DNA of 39,813 bases from Candidatus Saccharimonadota bacterium (GCA_009787015.1 WRGU01000046.1:1-39813), one strand, 5' to 3'; counted from the stretch's first letter, positions 1 to 9,512 are shown. Program-made: numbers and translations. Notes: generated from the sequence alone by a model not told the origin.

Positions 1-12
1 CTAATCCCCACC

Positions 13-88
13 GTCATTGCGAGGGCGTAGCCCGAAGCAATCTCGTTTCAAATTCGTGGTTAGATTGCTTCGCTCCGCTCGCAATGAC
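13..88. repeat. Imperfect palindromic intergenic repeat (GTCATTGCGAG...CTCGCAATGAC)
   Basis: Inverted termini GTCATTGCGAG (13-23) and CTCGCAATGAC (78-88); internal GAAGCAATCT/AGATTGCTTC also pairs. Confidence 0.85.
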
Positions 89-124
89 AGTGGGTTTTGG
101 ATTCCTCGGTTACGCCCAGGATGA

Positions 125-1003
125 CTATTGGTTTGAAAGAAATGCTCGTGCATTTTTCGTGGTCTGTTCGGCGATTTTTTCGACGGGGACGTTCATGAAT
201 TCGGCGAGAAACTCGGCGATTTCGCGGATGCGAGAGGGTTGGTTGGGTTTGCCGCGGAATGGTTTGGGTGACAGAAAGGGCGTGTCGGTTTCGAGGAGTA
301 TGCGATCGAGCGGGATGGCGCGGTACATTGCGGTTTGGTCGGGGTCTTTGTTAAATGTGATAATCCCATTGACGCCGATGAAAAAACCGTTGTTTAGGGC
401 GCGGTTCAAATTGTCGCGAGTGTCGGTGAACGAATGCATCACACCGCGGATTTTCGGAAAGTTGGCGATGATCGACCAGAAATCGACGAATGCGGAATGA
501 GAATTTTTTGCACCATCGCGGACATGAAAACTGACCGGTAAATTGTGGTCGCTTGCGATTTGCAGTTGACGTTCCAGCGCCTTAATTTGCACTTCGCGCG
601 GTGAAAATTCGTAAAAGTAATCCAAACCAATTTCGCCGATACCTGCGAGTTTTGCGCACAAGACAGTCTTCTCGTGCAGAAAAGGACCTGAAATCTGCCC
701 ATTTTTTATTTTGCTAGGAAGACTGTCTTGCGCGCAATTAACCAAATTACTCAACACATCGTAATCCGCCTCGACCAAATCTTTGACTTCGTGGGGGTGG
801 ACGCCGATGGTGGCGGAGATTTTTACGCCGAATTTTTCGTCGAATTCGTTCGCGAATTGGATGGCGTCCTGTGATGATTTTATGTCCGTGCCGACGCAAA
901 AAATTTCCGTGACGCCGGCGTTTGCCGCGTTTTTCAAAACTTCCACGCGATCGAGCGGGTAGTCGTCCTCGTGGATGTGGCAATGCGTGTCAACAAATTT
1001 CAT
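125..1003 (-). CDS. tatD: TatD family metal-dependent hydrolase/DNase
   Basis: DTHCHIHEDDY, GVHPHE, GEIGLDY, HVRDG, ETDTPFLSP motifs; start at 1003 overlaps dnaG stop by ATGA. Confidence 0.92.
   Translation of the reverse strand: MKFVDTHCHIHEDDYPLDRVEVLKNAANAGVTEIFCVGTDIKSSQDAIQFANEFDEKFGVKISATIGVHPHEVKDLVEADYDVLSNLVNCAQDSLPSKIKNGQISGPFLHEKTVLCAKLAGIGEIGLDYFYEFSPREVQIKALERQLQIASDHNLPVSFHVRDGAKNSHSAFVDFWSIIANFPKIRGVMHSFTDTRDNLNRALNNGFFIGVNGIITFNKDPDQTAMYRAIPLDRILLETDTPFLSPKPFRGKPNQPSRIREIAEFLAEFMNVPVEKIAEQTTKNARAFLSNQ
652..737. repeat. REPIN-like inverted pair of AAGACNGTCTT elements inside tatD
   Basis: TTGCGCACAAGACAGTCTTC (652-671) vs reverse complement of GAAGACTGTCTTGCGCGCAA (718-737), 19/20 identical. 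Confidence 0.8.
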
Positions 1004-2781
1004 TTTCGCCGCTCCCACATCGCGAGCAAACCGGCGAAATCATCGCGTGCGGACGTTTTTTCGAGCAGGTTCAAATCTTTTTTCAAACTATTAACTGCAC
1101 CATTCAACAATTTAATTCGTTCAGTATCGTTCGCGTCGATGGCGTTTACTAATTCGTGCGCCCGGCTGCTGAATTTGTGGCGCAATTTAACGATTTCCAA
1201 ATCGTGCATAAATCCGAACATCGAAATTCGCGCATCGTCGCCCGCGTCCAATTGACTCGCGATGATTTCGATTTCCGCCAATTTATCCGCCATTTCCGGC
1301 GTAATTTCGGTTTTTTGTCCCAATAAATGATACTTGATTTTCGCCAAAGTTTCGGTCAAATAAGTATCGGGCAAATTTTGCAAAATTGTCCGAAACGCGC
1401 GATGTTTGAACGCGAACGCAAAGATCTGATTTAGGAAAAATTGTTCATCGCGTTTAGAAAATTCGCGGCGCACATTTTTTGTGGGTTTTAGAATTTTTCG
1501 GGTTTGCTTAACATTATTGCCCGTTGTCAAATTCATTTTTTGCATCAAAACGGAGAGGGAAGCGCCGGTTAAATTGCTCAACTGTTTCAAATAAAATTCA
1601 ATTTCCACCGCATCGCGCAGATTTTTTATTAGGTTCAGGGCTTTCGTTGTTAAGATTTTTTTGCCGTCGACGCTCGATAAATCCGCATCACCCGCATATT
1701 TTTTGATCACCCATTCGACCGCGGGAAGGGTGCTGTTTTTCATGATTTCGCGCCATTTTTCCGCACCGAATTTCGTGATGATTTCGTCGGGATCTTTGGC
1801 GATGTCGAACGAAATCACGGATAATTTCAGGTCGAGCGATTCCGCTAAAACAATGGCGCGTTCGGTCGCCACCACACCCGCGCGGTCGCCGTCGAAACAT
1901 AAATTGATGTTGTGTGTTAAACGTCCTAAACTTTTCAAATGTTCGCGCGTTAATGCCGTGCCGGCGCATGCCACAACGTTTTTAACGTTCGCCTGGTGCG
2001 ACGAAATGACGTCTAAATTTCCTTCGACCAAAACCGCAAAATCTTCCTGGCGAATGGCGCTTTTTGCGAAATTCAGACCGAAAACTTGTCGACCTTTATC
2101 ATATAAAATTGTTCCGGGCGTGTTCAGATATTTTGGTTCGCCGTCGCCAATGATGCGTCCCGTGAATCCGACGATTTGACCTTGGCTGTCGCGCAATGGA
2201 ATTGTCATGCGCGAACGAAACATCTCGCCGCCGCGCGCGCTGATTAAACCAGCTTCGCGAATCTCGTGATCAGAAAATTTTTTACCGAGCAAAACCGTGT
2301 GTAATTTGGAATCGTTCGGCGCGAAACCGATGCCCCATTCGATCACAGTTTCTTTCGTCAACCCGCGTTTTTTGAAAATGTATTCCATCGCCATTTGCGA
2401 CCGCGTCATTTCGCGCATGAAATAATTAGTGGCAATTTGGTTGATTTCGAGCGCGCGATTTTTGCGCGCCGTCAAATCGCGTGGTGCGTTGTTATTATAT
2501 AATGCCAAATCCACGCCGGCTTTGCGCGCCAATAGTTCCAATGCGCCGCGAAAATCCAAGCCCTCGATTTCCATCACAAATGCGAATATGTCGCCGCCTT
2601 TGTTTGACGAAAAATCGTGCCAAATGTCGCGATCCGGCGTCACAAAAAACGATGGTGTGCGTTCGTGGGTAAAGGGCGATAAACCGCGCCAATACCGTCC
2701 AGATCGTTTCAATTGGACATATTCGCCGATCACATCCTCAATGGCGAGTTTCGATCGCACCTCCTCTTTCGCGTCGTTCAT
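1000..2781 (-). CDS. dnaG: DNA primase DnaG with degenerate zinc-binding domain
   Basis: CHC2-like N-terminus, TOPRIM core (VEGNLDVISSHQ, CFDGDRAG). Confidence 0.95.
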   Translation of the reverse strand: MNDAKEEVRSKLAIEDVIGEYVQLKRSGRYWRGLSPFTHERTPSFFVTPDRDIWHDFSSNKGGDIFAFVMEIEGLDFRGALELLARKAGVDLALYNNNAPRDLTARKNRALEINQIATNYFMREMTRSQMAMEYIFKKRGLTKETVIEWGIGFAPNDSKLHTVLLGKKFSDHEIREAGLISARGGEMFRSRMTIPLRDSQGQIVGFTGRIIGDGEPKYLNTPGTILYDKGRQVFGLNFAKSAIRQEDFAVLVEGNLDVISSHQANVKNVVACAGTALTREHLKSLGRLTHNINLCFDGDRAGVVATERAIVLAESLDLKLSVISFDIAKDPDEIITKFGAEKWREIMKNSTLPAVEWVIKKYAGDADLSSVDGKKILTTKALNLIKNLRDAVEIEFYLKQLSNLTGASLSVLMQKMNLTTGNNVKQTRKILKPTKNVRREFSKRDEQFFLNQIFAFAFKHRAFRTILQNLPDTYLTETLAKIKYHLLGQKTEITPEMADKLAEIEIIASQLDAGDDARISMFGFMHDLEIVKLRHKFSSRAHELVNAIDANDTERIKLLNGAVNSLKKDLNLLEKTSARDDFAGLLAMWERRK

Positions 2782-2790
2782 ACAACTATT

Positions 2791-3378
2791 TTAACACTTA
2801 TCAGAGTATTCGGGTAGGTTTAATAAATCATCGATAGTTTCAACCTTGTCAAAAATCTCACGCGGCAGATCCATGCGCGAATTGACGCTCAGATTCGCGA
2901 TCACATTTTTGATCTCGTCGATCGTCATTAACTGCACCGAAATTTTTTCGCCAGCATCCAGTTTTTGCGGTACTTCCTTAATAAAATCGGTCGCCAGAAA
3001 AGTGTAAATAAACCAGTCCATTTTAGCGACCGGTTGTTGTATATGAACCAATTTCCAGTTTTTGAATGTCATTCCGGATTCCTCCGTACATTCGCGTTTG
3101 GCGGCGTCGAGTTCAGTTTCGTCCTCGTGATCATGCCGTCCGCCCGGAATGCCGTAAAAATCATCGGTATCGGGTTGTTTCTGTTTCAGAATCACCATTT
3201 TGCCGTCCCTGACCGCCAAAACTGTCACAGTATCGTCGCGTTTTATCATTTCAAAGGTCGCGGTCGATCCGTCAAATAATTGTTGCGGCCATTGATAAAC
3301 ATCGAAAATTTCACCGTGAAAAACCCGGGCAGCATTCGCCGGAATCAATTTGGCATTTTTCATAACGATCGTTCGCAT
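2791..3378 (-). CDS. NUDIX hydrolase
   Basis: NUDIX box GGRHDHEDETELDAAKRECTEESG. Confidence 0.92.
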   Translation of the reverse strand: MRTIVMKNAKLIPANAARVFHGEIFDVYQWPQQLFDGSTATFEMIKRDDTVTVLAVRDGKMVILKQKQPDTDDFYGIPGGRHDHEDETELDAAKRECTEESGMTFKNWKLVHIQQPVAKMDWFIYTFLATDFIKEVPQKLDAGEKISVQLMTIDEIKNVIANLSVNSRMDLPREIFDKVETIDDLLNLPEYSDKC

Positions 3379-3382
3379 GGTT

Positions 3383-5791
3383 CTATTGTATCTGACCTTG
3401 TAAATCTTGTAAACTGATGTGCAGGTCCCCGCCCGCCGCCAATTCGCCGGTCAGCAGTTTTTGCGCCACGATATTTTCCACGGTTTTTTGAATGATGCGC
3501 CGCATCGGACGCGCGCCGAGACGCGGATCGTAACCGGCATCAACCAACGCGCGTTTGGCATCATCGTCCACCACGACCGAAACTTTTTGCAGCGCCAGGT
3601 TTTTGTTGATGCCTTTCAGAATTAAATCAACAACCTGCAACAATTCGTCCTTAGTCAGCGGGCGGAACACGACGATTTCGTCAAAACGGTTCAGGAATTC
3701 CGGTTTGAATTCGTGATCTTCGATCAATTTACTCTGGATTTTGTCGGCGAATTGTTCGATCTGCAAACCCTGATCAATATAGGCGCGAATTTGATCCGCA
3801 CCAGCATTAGATGTCGCAATCACGATCGTATCGCGGAAACTAATTTCGCGGTTGTTGATGTCGCGCAAAATACCTTCGTCGAGAACCTGTAGCAACGTCG
3901 TCAAAACACTGTCGTGGGCTTTTTCGATCTCGTCCAACAACACCACCGAGAACGGATTTTTCTGAACCTGAGCACTCAACGAATTCGGATCGGTTGCGCC
4001 GTCGGCGATTAATCGCGCCACGTCCTCGGCGCGAACATATTCGTTGAGGTCGATACGCACCATGTGACCTTCGCCACCGAAATAAACTTCGGAAACGGAT
4101 TTCGCCAGTTCGGTTTTACCCACACCGGTCGGTCCGAGGAACAAAAACGTGCCAATCGGACGATTTTCGTTCCTAACACCGGCGCGCGCCCGCCGCAGCG
4201 CCGACGACACCGCATTAACCGCGTTGGTTTGGTTAATCATGCGTTCATGAATCAAAGTTTCGAGATTCAGAAGTTTATCGCGTTCATCCGGATCGCCGCC
4301 GCTGCTGCTCACCGAACCGCCGACCTTAACACCTAAAGTTTTTTCAATAGTGGATCGCACGGATTGCGCCGTCACCAAACCATTTTCCGCATTTCCCGCG
4401 GAATTTTCGAGCAACTGAATCGATTTTTGCGGTTGCGCCACGTCGTTGATATAGCGCTCCGAAAGGCGGTAAGCCTCATTGAGCGCCTGGTACATAAAGG
4501 TCACGTTGCGTTGGAATTCGATGGCGATAATTTGATCCTCCAAAATCTTTTTGACATCATTTTCGCCCGGCGGCGCGACCTGAATCCGGTTTAGGGCAGA
4601 CGACAGCGCCGGTTTCATCTGGGCGATTTGCAAAAATTTCTGTTCATTGAGCGCCAAAATAATCTTAATCGCTCCGCCCTCTAATATCGGTTGTAAAATT
4701 CCCGAAATATCGAGCGATCCGGTCGCATCCTCGAAAAACATTTCCGCATTATTGAAAAACAAAATGATATTTTTTGCCTTATAAGCTTCGTTAAATAACT
4801 GATTCATGAGCGGTTCAATTTGACCGCGCGCGCTCGCCGCCGAAATCAATGCCGCCGCATCGAGAGCAAAAACTTGATTGAAACGCAACCTTTCCGGAAT
4901 TTTCGCACCCGCATCGAGCAATTGCTCCGCGAAATTATCAACAATCGTGGTTTTTCCCGAACCCGTCGGTCCAATCAGCGCCGCGTTGGCGCGTCCGTGC
5001 GATCCCAACGTATCAATGAGTTGCGCAACCGCATCCAAATGCGATTCCAAATGCATATTCACCGGATTGCCGCCGATGATTTTTTGCGACAGATTCACAC
5101 CGAATCGTTGCAGCGTCGGCACATAACCGAACGACCAATCACGCGCAATCCCGCCAGTTTTTCGCGGCGCGCTGTGCTTTTCGATTAAGAGCGATAAATG
5201 CGCGAACCATTCCGCACCATGAACCATATCGTCAGTATCAATATGCAGCACGCTCAAAGTTTGCGCAATCGCGGGCTGCGTGCGAATTAACGCCGCCGTC
5301 AACGTCGCCGCCGAAATCGCATCGCCTTTGTCGATCAAACCGCCATGAATCCGCATCATTTCCGCCCAAACCACCGCCGTATCGGCAGGATCAGACGACG
5401 ACAATTCCGGCAAATATTGCGCCGAAACACCAAAGCGCGCCGCGAAAAACCGCCCGCCATTAGTGCGCATCACCGCTATCGCCAAATCACGCGGCGACGG
5501 ATTCGGCGGCAGCACGCCGAGCAAACTAACTTCTAAAATATCCGCCAAATCGGACGAATTCGGCACCGGCGGTAATTTACCTAAATCCTGTGTCAGCCAA
5601 ATATGCAACATCAACGGCCACGCCGCGAACGTCAAAATCAACCAACCGAAGGGCGCGGACACGACCAGTAAAATAATCCCGAGCAGCCCAAACACAAAAA
5701 CCCCTAAAATCGCCACGAAATCCAACATTTTGCCCACACTCGCGTTGAAACGAGCCTTGGTGGCACGCGACGCGTTGTAATCGAATCTCAT
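3383..5791 (-). CDS. Membrane-anchored Clp/ClpC-like AAA+ ATPase
   Basis: Two AAA+ modules (GPTGSGKT; GPTGVGKTELAKS, VVLLDEIEKAH), C-terminal D2-small domain, N-terminal hydrophobic segments; start at 5791 inferred from ATGA overlap with upstream ORF (alternative 5803). Confidence 0.85.
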   Translation of the reverse strand: MRFDYNASRATKARFNASVGKMLDFVAILGVFVFGLLGIILLVVSAPFGWLILTFAAWPLMLHIWLTQDLGKLPPVPNSSDLADILEVSLLGVLPPNPSPRDLAIAVMRTNGGRFFAARFGVSAQYLPELSSSDPADTAVVWAEMMRIHGGLIDKGDAISAATLTAALIRTQPAIAQTLSVLHIDTDDMVHGAEWFAHLSLLIEKHSAPRKTGGIARDWSFGYVPTLQRFGVNLSQKIIGGNPVNMHLESHLDAVAQLIDTLGSHGRANAALIGPTGSGKTTIVDNFAEQLLDAGAKIPERLRFNQVFALDAAALISAASARGQIEPLMNQLFNEAYKAKNIILFFNNAEMFFEDATGSLDISGILQPILEGGAIKIILALNEQKFLQIAQMKPALSSALNRIQVAPPGENDVKKILEDQIIAIEFQRNVTFMYQALNEAYRLSERYINDVAQPQKSIQLLENSAGNAENGLVTAQSVRSTIEKTLGVKVGGSVSSSGGDPDERDKLLNLETLIHERMINQTNAVNAVSSALRRARAGVRNENRPIGTFLFLGPTGVGKTELAKSVSEVYFGGEGHMVRIDLNEYVRAEDVARLIADGATDPNSLSAQVQKNPFSVVLLDEIEKAHDSVLTTLLQVLDEGILRDINNREISFRDTIVIATSNAGADQIRAYIDQGLQIEQFADKIQSKLIEDHEFKPEFLNRFDEIVVFRPLTKDELLQVVDLILKGINKNLALQKVSVVVDDDAKRALVDAGYDPRLGARPMRRIIQKTVENIVAQKLLTGELAAGGDLHISLQDLQGQIQ

Positions 5792-6174
5792 ATTAGCGTC
5801 CATGGCGTCCTCAGCGTCAGCATTAAAATTAACCCGATAGCCGGCATAAACAGCAAAATCGGCCAAATCACCAACCTAACTAAACTCAAAATCAGCACGA
5901 AAAACAACACGATGAGCCCAACAATAATCATAAAAGTCCGCACGAACGCGCCGATACAACGCGAAAACATACGATCGCCAAAAGCGCGCAATTGCGATCG
6001 AATGTCGTTGCCCTCGGCATCCGCCGAAATTTGGTGAAATGGTGAAAATAAAGTTTTGGCGAGCAGGGAAATCGAAAACATATCGTTGTATTTTGCGAGG
6101 GTGCTTTTAATACGTAAAATCTGCGCGCGCCAACCGTCGCCATACCACCATGAAAAGAAACCGATCAAAATCAT
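5788..6174 (-). CDS. Small membrane protein, unknown function
   Basis: ORF with two hydrophobic segments; ATGA overlap with the Clp gene. Confidence 0.7.
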   Translation of the reverse strand: MILIGFFSWWYGDGWRAQILRIKSTLAKYNDMFSISLLAKTLFSPFHQISADAEGNDIRSQLRAFGDRMFSRCIGAFVRTFMIIVGLIVLFFVLILSLVRLVIWPILLFMPAIGLILMLTLRTPWTLI

Positions 6175-6264
6175 CTAAAAATCCCGTTAATTAACATTAC
6201 CTTAATATTTTAGCATAGAATAGGTAAAATGTCGCAAATAAAAAAGTGGAATCGGACCATTGCT

Positions 6265-6321
6265 CTCGCGCGACTATCGAAGGACGGCGAGAGAGTCAGT
6301 GACAAGCCCCGTGACGATCGC
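6265..6321. repeat. Intergenic copy of the palindromic element found inside pheT
   Basis: First 53 nt match 20517-20465 (complement) with 3 mismatches. Confidence 0.85.
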
Positions 6322-6339
6322 GTCGCTGGAAAAATATAC

Positions 6340-6368
6340 TTGACACGAATACAAAAGTGTGCTATAAT
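6340..6368 (+). promoter_or_regulatory. Sigma70-type promoter TTGACA-17-TATAAT
   Basis: Both hexamers perfect, extended -10 TGC; ATG 6 nt downstream. Confidence 0.85.
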
Positions 6369-6374
6369 GGTAAG

Positions 6375-7997
6375 ATGGAGCGAATTAGAAGCAAAAATAC
6401 CCAGATGAGCGGTGACGAGGCCGACGCAGTATTGCGCCAGGCGCTCGGATCGAAAGCTCTTGATGATGCACTCGAACATGCTATGAGCCGCCAAGAACAG
6501 ACGCGCCTCGTGGAGCAGGCCGATGATTATATGGAGCGTGTTGACGCCGAGGGGAAGTCAATTTTACCTTTTGCGGAGCGCCTTAACAGGTTTAATGCGG
6601 GTCGGAGGTTTACGGATTTGGCGCGCAGGATTGATGATGGGTCGATTTATGATGACATTATTATGCATGAGGCTTTTCTCCAATCGAATTTGGGTGAGGA
6701 CATAGGACTTTTGGTACAGTTATTAGACAAAGTTGCGACCGACATGGATAGCACTATGAATTTAACCCAACCCGCGGCGCGAAAAATGTTGGAAACATTT
6801 CGAGCGAACGGTAATCCGGAAGTTGACATGGAAAATCCGGAGTTAAATATCACGCTGGAGGGATCATATAATCCCAATTTTGAGGAAGTAGCGGCGGCAG
6901 ATTTGGCGGAATTTCTCGAAGATGTTGGTCCGGACAATGTCCAACGCATATTGGAAGCCACAGAAAATCAAACAATTATCGAAGATTTACTGCTGACGCG
7001 GGCCGCGGTGGAGGTTTCTGATAATGTGTTTACCTATTCATATAAACCGTTTTACATGTTGGATTGGGAAAAATCCCGCATGGGGGCATTGCTCGGCGAC
7101 AGCCATGAAGATCGAAAAAAGGCGGTTGAGGAACTGATTAAGAAAATCGGACACATTAAAAAACATAAAACTTCGTCCGGTGAGAAATTACAGACGATGC
7201 TGGCACAGGCGGAAGAAGTTTTGCGGGCGGCGATGCAAGATACTGATACTGCGTACGCCAGGCTCGATGCGTTGCGGGCGAAAAAGGTTGAATTTGAGGC
7301 GCAGTTGCAGACGGAAGTCGAAAGACAAAATGCCGAAAAAGCCAAAGTTCAAGAGAGAGAGAGATTTTTGGGCGGTGTTAATCGGGCGGCGGCGATTGAG
7401 GAACTCGAGGATTTTTACGAAATCGACGAGGTCGCGAGTTATAGTGCGGATACTGAACCAGGTGCGGGCAGAAGACATCGCAACAAGCGTCGCGATGGTC
7501 GCAAAATTATCAATTCCGTGGCGAACGAAATTCGCATAACGCGGGCAGAGGCGAAAACTTATCGTGAGGAACTGCTGGCGATGGGTTATGATGAAGAAGA
7601 TATTGATATGAAGAAATTGGCGTTATTGGTTCGATTGCGGTCGGAATTGGGCGGCAAAATCTATAATTCGTCATCAGAAAAAAGCCGTGGTTATTTGGTG
7701 TGGGTATCTGAATATCAGGGTCAAGCTTGCGCTGTGGCGGAATTGCCGGTTTACGGTACGGCAACGCGAATTTGGGCGGGTGCGGACGGTGATCGATGGC
7801 AACAGATTCTGCATGGCGGTAATTTGAACGAAATGGATTCGCATCAGGTAATTCACTCGCACGAACGCCATGCGGAGGGCAGCAGCGTATACACCGCGGA
7901 AGACAACGAAAGACACATCAAAAAAGTTGGACGACGCATTGATGAACTCGCGATGGGCAAGAAGGTTGTTGAGATTGATTCTGAAACAGACGATTAA
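6375..7997 (+). CDS. Uncharacterised cytosolic protein (coiled-coil/charged central region)
   Basis: Long ORF with its own consensus promoter; ATG 6375 preferred over GTG 6357. Confidence 0.8.
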   Translation: MERIRSKNTQMSGDEADAVLRQALGSKALDDALEHAMSRQEQTRLVEQADDYMERVDAEGKSILPFAERLNRFNAGRRFTDLARRIDDGSIYDDIIMHEAFLQSNLGEDIGLLVQLLDKVATDMDSTMNLTQPAARKMLETFRANGNPEVDMENPELNITLEGSYNPNFEEVAAADLAEFLEDVGPDNVQRILEATENQTIIEDLLLTRAAVEVSDNVFTYSYKPFYMLDWEKSRMGALLGDSHEDRKKAVEELIKKIGHIKKHKTSSGEKLQTMLAQAEEVLRAAMQDTDTAYARLDALRAKKVEFEAQLQTEVERQNAEKAKVQERERFLGGVNRAAAIEELEDFYEIDEVASYSADTEPGAGRRHRNKRRDGRKIINSVANEIRITRAEAKTYREELLAMGYDEEDIDMKKLALLVRLRSELGGKIYNSSSEKSRGYLVWVSEYQGQACAVAELPVYGTATRIWAGADGDRWQQILHGGNLNEMDSHQVIHSHERHAEGSSVYTAEDNERHIKKVGRRIDELAMGKKVVEIDSETDD

Positions 7998-8584
7998 AAT
8001 TTCGTTTTTAACGCTAATTTAACGCGTTCCGCCGTCGGTTTGTCGCGTGGCACATCCGCCAGGACGGCGGTGGCATCCGCTAAGCCAAATCCTAACGCCA
8101 TGAGGGCGTCCAACGCCTCGTCGCCGGCGAAATTTTGCATCGCGCCCGTTTCAGCGTCGCGGGTCGGGACATAGGTCGCGGCGCCGACTTTGTCGCGCAA
8201 ATCCACCGTGATGCGCTCGGCGGTTTTTTTGCCAACGCCGTTCGCGCGGGCGATAAATGCCGAGTCAGCACTGGCAATCGCCGAACGAACTGTTTCGGAA
8301 TTGCCTAAACTCAAAATCGCCAGTGCCGCTTTCGGACCGACACCCTGTACCGTGATCAACATTTCAAACAAACGTTTAGCGGCGAGTGTTGAAAATCCAA
8401 ACAAATCCTCGGATTGTTCACGCACATGATGGTAAGTGTAAAACTTGACCTCTGTATCCAAATATGCTCGCTCGTAATCCGTCGCCGGCACCGCGATTTC
8501 ATAACCAATCCCATGCACATCAACCACCACCACCCCCGGCGACTTTTCAACCACCTTTCCCGAAACAAATGCGATCATACTCAT
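7994..8584 (-). CDS. ruvA: Holliday junction branch migration protein RuvA
   Basis: MIAFVSGKVVEKSPGVVVVDVHGIGYEI; HhH GVGPKAALAILS and GVGKKTAERI. Confidence 0.95.
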   Translation of the reverse strand: MSMIAFVSGKVVEKSPGVVVVDVHGIGYEIAVPATDYERAYLDTEVKFYTYHHVREQSEDLFGFSTLAAKRLFEMLITVQGVGPKAALAILSLGNSETVRSAIASADSAFIARANGVGKKTAERITVDLRDKVGAATYVPTRDAETGAMQNFAGDEALDALMALGFGLADATAVLADVPRDKPTAERVKLALKTKF

Positions 8585-8631
8585 GCAACCATTGTAGCAC
8601 GAATCGAAACTTTCCCGTTATTTCCCTTGTC

Positions 8632-8700
8632 ATCCCCGCGACTCGAACACAGTTCGACAGTTCGAGGGTGAGCGTCAGCGAACGCAACGCTGGGAACCCC
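8632..8700. repeat. Degenerate intergenic palindromic repeat (GTCATCCCCGCG... family)
   Basis: GTTCGACAGTTCGAG and GCGTCAGCGAACGC inner pairings; resembles common dispersed repeats. Confidence 0.45.
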
Positions 8701-8709
8701 ATTCATTTT

Positions 8710-8800
8710 TCCTGCATCAAGGACCCTGCATTCCTGCATCATCCTGCATCAAAGACTGTCTTTGATGCGCTTCTCTGTCTTTGATGCGCTTCTGCGCGAT
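8710..8800. repeat. Cluster of REP-like half-sites and one perfect palindrome downstream of the RAYT
   Basis: GCATCAAAGAC-T-GTCTTTGATGC (8746-8768); direct repeats GTCTTTGATGCGCTTCT at 8758 and 8777; CCTGCATCA x3. Confidence 0.85.
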
Positions 8801-8830
8801 TGTATGTGACTGCGCGAAAGGAGGGCTGTT

Positions 8831-9448
8831 TTATTCATCCGGTTCGATGTCGATAACTTTTTCGATTTCGTCGGGATCGTAATCTTCTAAAAATTTTAGG
8901 TAGGCGTCGAAATTGGGGAATAGTTGCAAAACTTTGCGCGGGTTGATCCAATTCGCGTGGCGTTTGCCGGAATAGAAATCCAGGCTGGTTTGGGTCGAAT
9001 TGCGCCAATTGCGCGGATTCAAATGAATGTAACGCGAAATATGGTAAAGATGCGCCTCATCAACAATGCGTTTCGCGAGGTAGCGACTCTGGAAAACCGG
9101 ACCGACGCGCTTGTGCTCCTTGTTAAAATATTTGCTGTAACTCGTCATCAGCGACCGCATAAACTGTTCCAATGCGTGATCATCTTCGCCCTGATAAATC
9201 AGCAGATGGAAATGGTTTGGCATAAGGGCGTAGGTCAGGAGTTCAATTCGCTTGTAATAATTAGGATACGTGCGTCGCTCCGGATCTCGGGCGGGTTCTT
9301 CCGACAGATACCGCTTGAATAAACTAATAAAGACATCGTAATCTTTGTTGTTTAGGAATATCGGCTCTTTGTTCACCCCGCGCGAATAAACGTGATAATA
9401 TGATTCGGGCGCATATTCCTTATATTGTTTGTAAATCGCAGTCGTCAT
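8831..9448 (-). mobile_element. REP-associated tyrosine transposase (RAYT; Y1/IS200-like HUH)
   Basis: YYHVYSRGVNKEPIF, ALMPNHFHLLIYQ (HUH), GPVFQSRYLAKRI, YIHLNPR motifs. Confidence 0.93.
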
Positions 9449-9475
9449 AACTATATTGTATCACACATTCCGCTC

Positions 9476-9500
9476 TGCATCAAAGACAGTCTTTGATGCA
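9476..9500. repeat. REP-like perfect palindrome upstream of the RAYT
   Basis: TGCATCAAAGAC-A-GTCTTTGATGCA. Confidence 0.9.
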
Positions 9501-9512
9501 GGACTTTTGGTT

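Noticed and set aside
6210-6494. Minus-strand ORF encoding SSRGLSLTLSPSFDSRARAM, similar to the plus-strand ORF 20384..20590
   Set aside because: The similarity is real but comes from the shared palindromic DNA repeat, not from a conserved protein.
7350-7364. AGAGAGAGAGAGA run as a phase-variation tract
   Set aside because: Only about 6 units, in frame within a Gln-Glu-Arg coding stretch; too short to argue for without variation data.
8710-8800. Possible mini-CRISPR from the repeated CCTGCATCA / GTCTTTGATGCGCTTCT words
   Set aside because: Spacings are irregular and short, there are no uniform spacers and no cas genes; better explained as REP half-sites beside a RAYT.
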